A stretch of DNA of 18,486 bases from Acidobacteriaceae bacterium (lineage in GTDB: Bacteria > Acidobacteriota > Terriglobia > Terriglobales > Acidobacteriaceae), in NCBI GenBank assembly GCA_025462805.1, contig JAOAPJ010000024.1, positions 1 through 18,486 on the forward strand, read 5' to 3'. Under the pieces are notes generated by a model, which saw only the letters and a list, made by a program, of their open reading frames with translations, was not told the origin of the DNA and did no database searches. Below are positions 16,352 to 18,486 of this stretch, one piece after another (the first letter of the stretch is position 1; every line of letters starts with the position of its first letter). A program made the translations under genes and the position numbers.

Positions 16352-18099
16352 TAGACCAGTCTCCCTTGCGCCAGGGGTTCAGAGGCCGTCGGCGACCCCA
16401 CTTCCTCGCTGTGCCCCCATCGCTTCTCAGGTATCAGGAGAACCAGCAGGGCGAGCAGGCTACTGCCGAACGGGAGAGTCCCCCACAGCAGCCCCTGCCA
16501 ATGCGGCGGGATCAGGGCGGTATTCACCGGCACCGCGGGAGGGGCACCCTCTTTGCTCCAGATGGTGATGGTCTTGTCCTCCAGAGCGTCGACCTTGCGG
16601 TAGCCGGCGAACGACAGCAGTGGGTCATAGTAAGGGTCTCTGACGAAAACCCACTTCAGACCGTAGAAATCCGCGTGGTAGAGAATGGCACGGAGCGCAT
16701 CCAGGCCCGGGCGGCCGAAGTACTTTGTGTTGGTTAGTGAGCCGGCCCCGTTCGCGGTCAACTCCGGCAGGGTGCGGCCAGAGTTCCACTCGCCGTCCAC
16801 GCTGCTCGCCGCTGTCTCGACTGCCAGCCGTGACACCTTATTGCCGAAGCCCAGGGTGACGTACCGGTAGCGGTCGTGACCGTCACGATTCAGCCATGCC
16901 GCGACCGAGTCTGTCTTGAAATCAGCGGCGTCCGCTGGGTGATACGTGATCCAGGCTGCGCCTAAACCGCAGCTGAAGGCAGCGAGAACGGTCAACCCAA
17001 TCACGGCCTTGGTGCGGTAGCGGTCGATCAATTCCTCCGCCAGCAGACCGGCGAAGGGCAGCGCCAGCAGTGTCGCCCAGTAGGTGAAGCGCTCCATGGT
17101 TAGGACTTCGTAGGCGCGGCCGAGGAGCAGTCGGCCGACCGGTGTAGTACCGCCTAAACCGACCAGAAAAGCGACCCAGAACCCGAACATTAACGGACGC
17201 AGCCGCGGCGCTGCCGATCCGCGCCAGATGATAAACGGCAAAACCAGGATCAAAGCCCCATACGGCACCACGAAATAATTCATGCCCCACTGTGGACTCA
17301 GGAGGAAGTTCGCACGGCTGGCGTGTGGAATCGGGGTCTGTGTCACCGGGTTGGCGATCAGCGCGATCCAGAAGGGCAGAAGGACGACAGCGATCTCGAC
17401 GCCGACCACGACGCTGATGGCGATGGTGCGGGCAATGAACGAGGAGGCGGGGACGCGGCTACCGTCTTCGCGATCCATGAAGGCGAGGATGAGCACGGGG
17501 ACGGCAAAGAACATGGAGCCGAACAGGAGGGTGGCGTGGTGGGCGGCAGCGGCGGCGGCAAACAGCACGGCGCCCTTGAGGAAGGAGCGCCAGCGGCCAT
17601 GGCGGACCCATTCGTAGAGGTAGGGCAGCGCGTTCAGGTAAATGGGCGCGGCCGAGGTGGTGGACAACTGGCCGGCAGCATAGACGAGAAAGCTCTCCGA
17701 GCCGACGAAGACACTGGCGAGCGCGGCGTAGGAGGCGGCGCGGCGGTCCACCCAGAGCAGCGAGAAGCGATAGACGCCGAGGGCCAGCAGCAGGATGGAG
17801 GCGAACTGCACGGCCATGTAGGCCATGTCCAGTCCGATCAGGTGGGAGAGCACGGCGATCCATTGCTGGGGCAGCGGCGGATAGGTGGTCTGAGAGAAGC
17901 CTGCGTACCACTTGACGTTCCACGGGTCGAACCAGTGGTGAACGTAGTGGGAGGCAAAAAAGATGTGGAAGTTGGTGTCGAAAGACCGCAAGGGCAGCTT
18001 CATCAGCAGCAGCGGCAGGTGGACAACCACGGCCAGCAGCAGGATGAAACGGAAGGGTATCGGCCGGTCGTACGTGGCGACAGAAACAGTTCTCTCCAA
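16351..18099 (-). CDS. GT-C-like polytopic membrane protein (PTPS-related/6-pyruvoyl-tetrahydropterin-synthase-related family type)
   Basis: The 582-residue protein has about 11-13 hydrophobic helices and a large soluble part at about 405-530, then one last helix near 537-556. The first loop carries SFDTNFHIFFASHYVHHWFDPWNVKWYAGFSQ (residues 39-70, shown as a description: Asp41 and His45, then Trp-rich HWFDPWN), an arrangement seen in GT-C glycosyltransferases and the membrane family called PTPS_related. These enzymes use lipid-phosphate-sugar donors at the periplasmic face. TTYPPLPQQW follows at 71-80. The start is TTG at 18099; AGAGGGG at ideal spacing supports it, and no ATG or GTG is nearby. 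It heads the four-gene operon, and a neighbouring family 2 transferase could supply its donor. The substrate is unknown. Confidence 0.8.
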   Translation of the reverse strand: MERTVSVATYDRPIPFRFILLLAVVVHLPLLLMKLPLRSFDTNFHIFFASHYVHHWFDPWNVKWYAGFSQTTYPPLPQQWIAVLSHLIGLDMAYMAVQFASILLLALGVYRFSLLWVDRRAASYAALASVFVGSESFLVYAAGQLSTTSAAPIYLNALPYLYEWVRHGRWRSFLKGAVLFAAAAAAHHATLLFGSMFFAVPVLILAFMDREDGSRVPASSFIARTIAISVVVGVEIAVVLLPFWIALIANPVTQTPIPHASRANFLLSPQWGMNYFVVPYGALILVLPFIIWRGSAAPRLRPLMFGFWVAFLVGLGGTTPVGRLLLGRAYEVLTMERFTYWATLLALPFAGLLAEELIDRYRTKAVIGLTVLAAFSCGLGAAWITYHPADAADFKTDSVAAWLNRDGHDRYRYVTLGFGNKVSRLAVETAASSVDGEWNSGRTLPELTANGAGSLTNTKYFGRPGLDALRAILYHADFYGLKWVFVRDPYYDPLLSFAGYRKVDALEDKTITIWSKEGAPPAVPVNTALIPPHWQGLLWGTLPFGSSLLALLVLLIPEKRWGHSEEVGSPTASEPLAQGRLV

Positions 18100-18194
18100 G
18101 TTCCCCTCTCAGCAAGCTCCGGAGAGCCAACTATAATTTAATCGATGTTGGATGACGGCCCCTAGCTATCCGAACTTGCATTACCTGTGCTGCC

Positions 18195-18212
18195 ATGCGT
18201 GTTACCACGGCG
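18195..18212 (-). promoter_or_regulatory. Shared 18-bp leader motif, copy 2
   Basis: The minus-strand sequence CGCCGTGGTAACACGCAT matches 16 of 18 bases of the copy at 13782-13799 and lies 96 bases before the TTG start. As in the other copy, its GCAT end can pair with a downstream ATGC (18181-18178), here across a 13-base loop. Both copies are preceded on the minus strand by related CGTSAC and CAAG words. Confidence 0.45.
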
Positions 18213-18274
18213 GGCACTTGCGTCACGGGCCATGGTGGCCGATGGCATTGCGTATACTGCCATTTACCGGATGA

Positions 18275-18311
18275 TAACGGGAAGAGGCGGACCTCTTCAG
18301 AAATTCCGTTA
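18275..18311. ncRNA. Nested stem-loop in the GT-C operon leader
   Basis: TAACGG (18275-18280) pairs with CCGTTA (18306-18311), and directly inside it GAAGAGG (18281-18287) pairs with CCTCTTC (18292-18298) around a four-base loop. This gives 13 pairs with one 7-base bulge. Read on the minus strand, the direction of the operon, the loop is TCCG, a UNCG-type tetraloop. It has no U-tract, so it looks like a structured leader element, not a terminator. I cannot match it to a known riboswitch. Confidence 0.4.
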
Positions 18312-18486
18312 CCTTTGCCTGCACTTGTGTGCGCGACCGAACCCGTCGCCCCCAGGTCGCATCCAACGAACGCATTATCATGAGACTTCAATTTGCGTTT
18401 TTTGCTGGGTGATATTCGTTGAATCATAGACTTACCTGCCTGCGGATCGAGTGGGCACTCCTGCTGGCCTTTGCCGTCCCGTGCCC

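Larger units (their letters stand above)
18100..18486. other. Long leader and upstream region of the GT-C operon
   Basis: This 387-bp end region has no gene I can support. It holds a copy of the shared motif (18195-18212), a nested stem-loop (18275-18311), an AT-rich patch (18131-18141) and five TTACC pentamers (18181, 18202, 18264, 18309, 18432). A leftward frame is open from the window edge down to 18131, and a short rightward frame from a TTG at 18419 encodes a signal-peptide-like start that runs off the edge; neither is strong enough to call. Confidence 0.5.

Noticed and set aside
17323..18141. Long rightward frame (272 codons) antisense to the GT-C-like gene
   Set aside because: Gly/Asp/Glu/Gln/His-rich composition typical of the antisense of a Leu/Ala-rich membrane protein in GC-rich DNA; the minus-strand gene has clear membrane topology and operon coupling.
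18126..18145. AT-rich TATAAT/TATAGT as a promoter -10 for the GT-C operon or a rightward gene
   Set aside because: No acceptable -35 at the right spacing in either direction.
18181..18436. Possible c-di-GMP-I (GEMM-like) riboswitch in the GT-C operon leader
   Set aside because: Words such as GACGCAAGTGCC on the minus strand recall part of the consensus, but the required order of helices and the conserved tetraloop/receptor are not found.
18131..18484. Leftward frame open from the window edge to a stop at 18131 (about 117 codons)
   Set aside because: No recognisable domain, several rare codons (AGG, ATA, CGA), and it would cover both the shared leader motif and the nested stem-loop, which look noncoding. 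It could still be the end of an upstream gene; more sequence to the right would decide.
1..18486. CRISPR arrays, tRNA/rRNA genes, transposases or integrase attachment sites
   Set aside because: No spaced direct-repeat array, no tRNA-like cloverleaf and no transposase-like protein was seen on either strand by reading.

Overview
The window is moderately GC-rich bacterial DNA with an almost uniform gene direction: every confident gene except one (11697-12662) is read leftward. The best taxonomic guess is an acidobacterium of the Terriglobia type. The grounds are a secreted phosphoesterase with tandem Ig-like repeats, a [NiFe]-hydrogenase maturation operon, and periplasmic NTF2-like/Ig-like proteins beside polysaccharide genes. 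This is inference from gene content; no rRNA or marker gene is present.

Left block (1-4685, minus strand) is a compact hypF-hypC-hypD-hypE operon, with hypE cut by the window edge. Spacing is 3 bp between hypF and hypC, a 26-bp overlap between hypC and hypD, and a 4-bp ATGA overlap between hypD and hypE. Together these proteins make and carry the Fe(CN)2CO group of [NiFe] hydrogenase: HypF and HypE make the cyanide, and HypC and HypD assemble the iron centre. The hydrogenase structural genes and hypA/hypB are not in the window. A secreted phosphoesterase of the phospholipase C/acid phosphatase class (4874-7270) follows, with its own candidate promoter.

Middle block (7688-12662) looks like part of a surface-polysaccharide locus. 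A leftward set encodes a lipid-linked oligosaccharide flippase with an unusual C-terminal cytoplasmic domain carrying a DGNHR motif, a STAS-domain protein, a Pro/Ala/Gln-rich anchored protein and a thymidylate-kinase-like P-loop kinase. A GH71/GH99-like secreted hydrolase is divergent from the flippase.

Right block (12737-18099, minus strand) has a family 2 glycosyltransferase with two C-terminal membrane helices. Upstream of it is a four-gene operon whose genes all overlap at stop/start codons: a GT-C-like polytopic membrane protein, an anchored NTF2-like plus beta-sandwich protein, a secreted Ig-like protein and a secreted NTF2-like protein. I know of no assigned function for this four-gene set; it may be an envelope glycosylation or glycan-export module.

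The most notable observations are the flippase-DGNHR fusion, the translationally coupled four-gene membrane/periplasmic module, and an 18-bp motif (16 of 18 identical) in the leaders of both glycosyltransferase transcripts. A nested stem-loop in the 18.1-18.4 kb leader and a STAS protein with Asp in place of the usual phospho-Ser are also worth checking.
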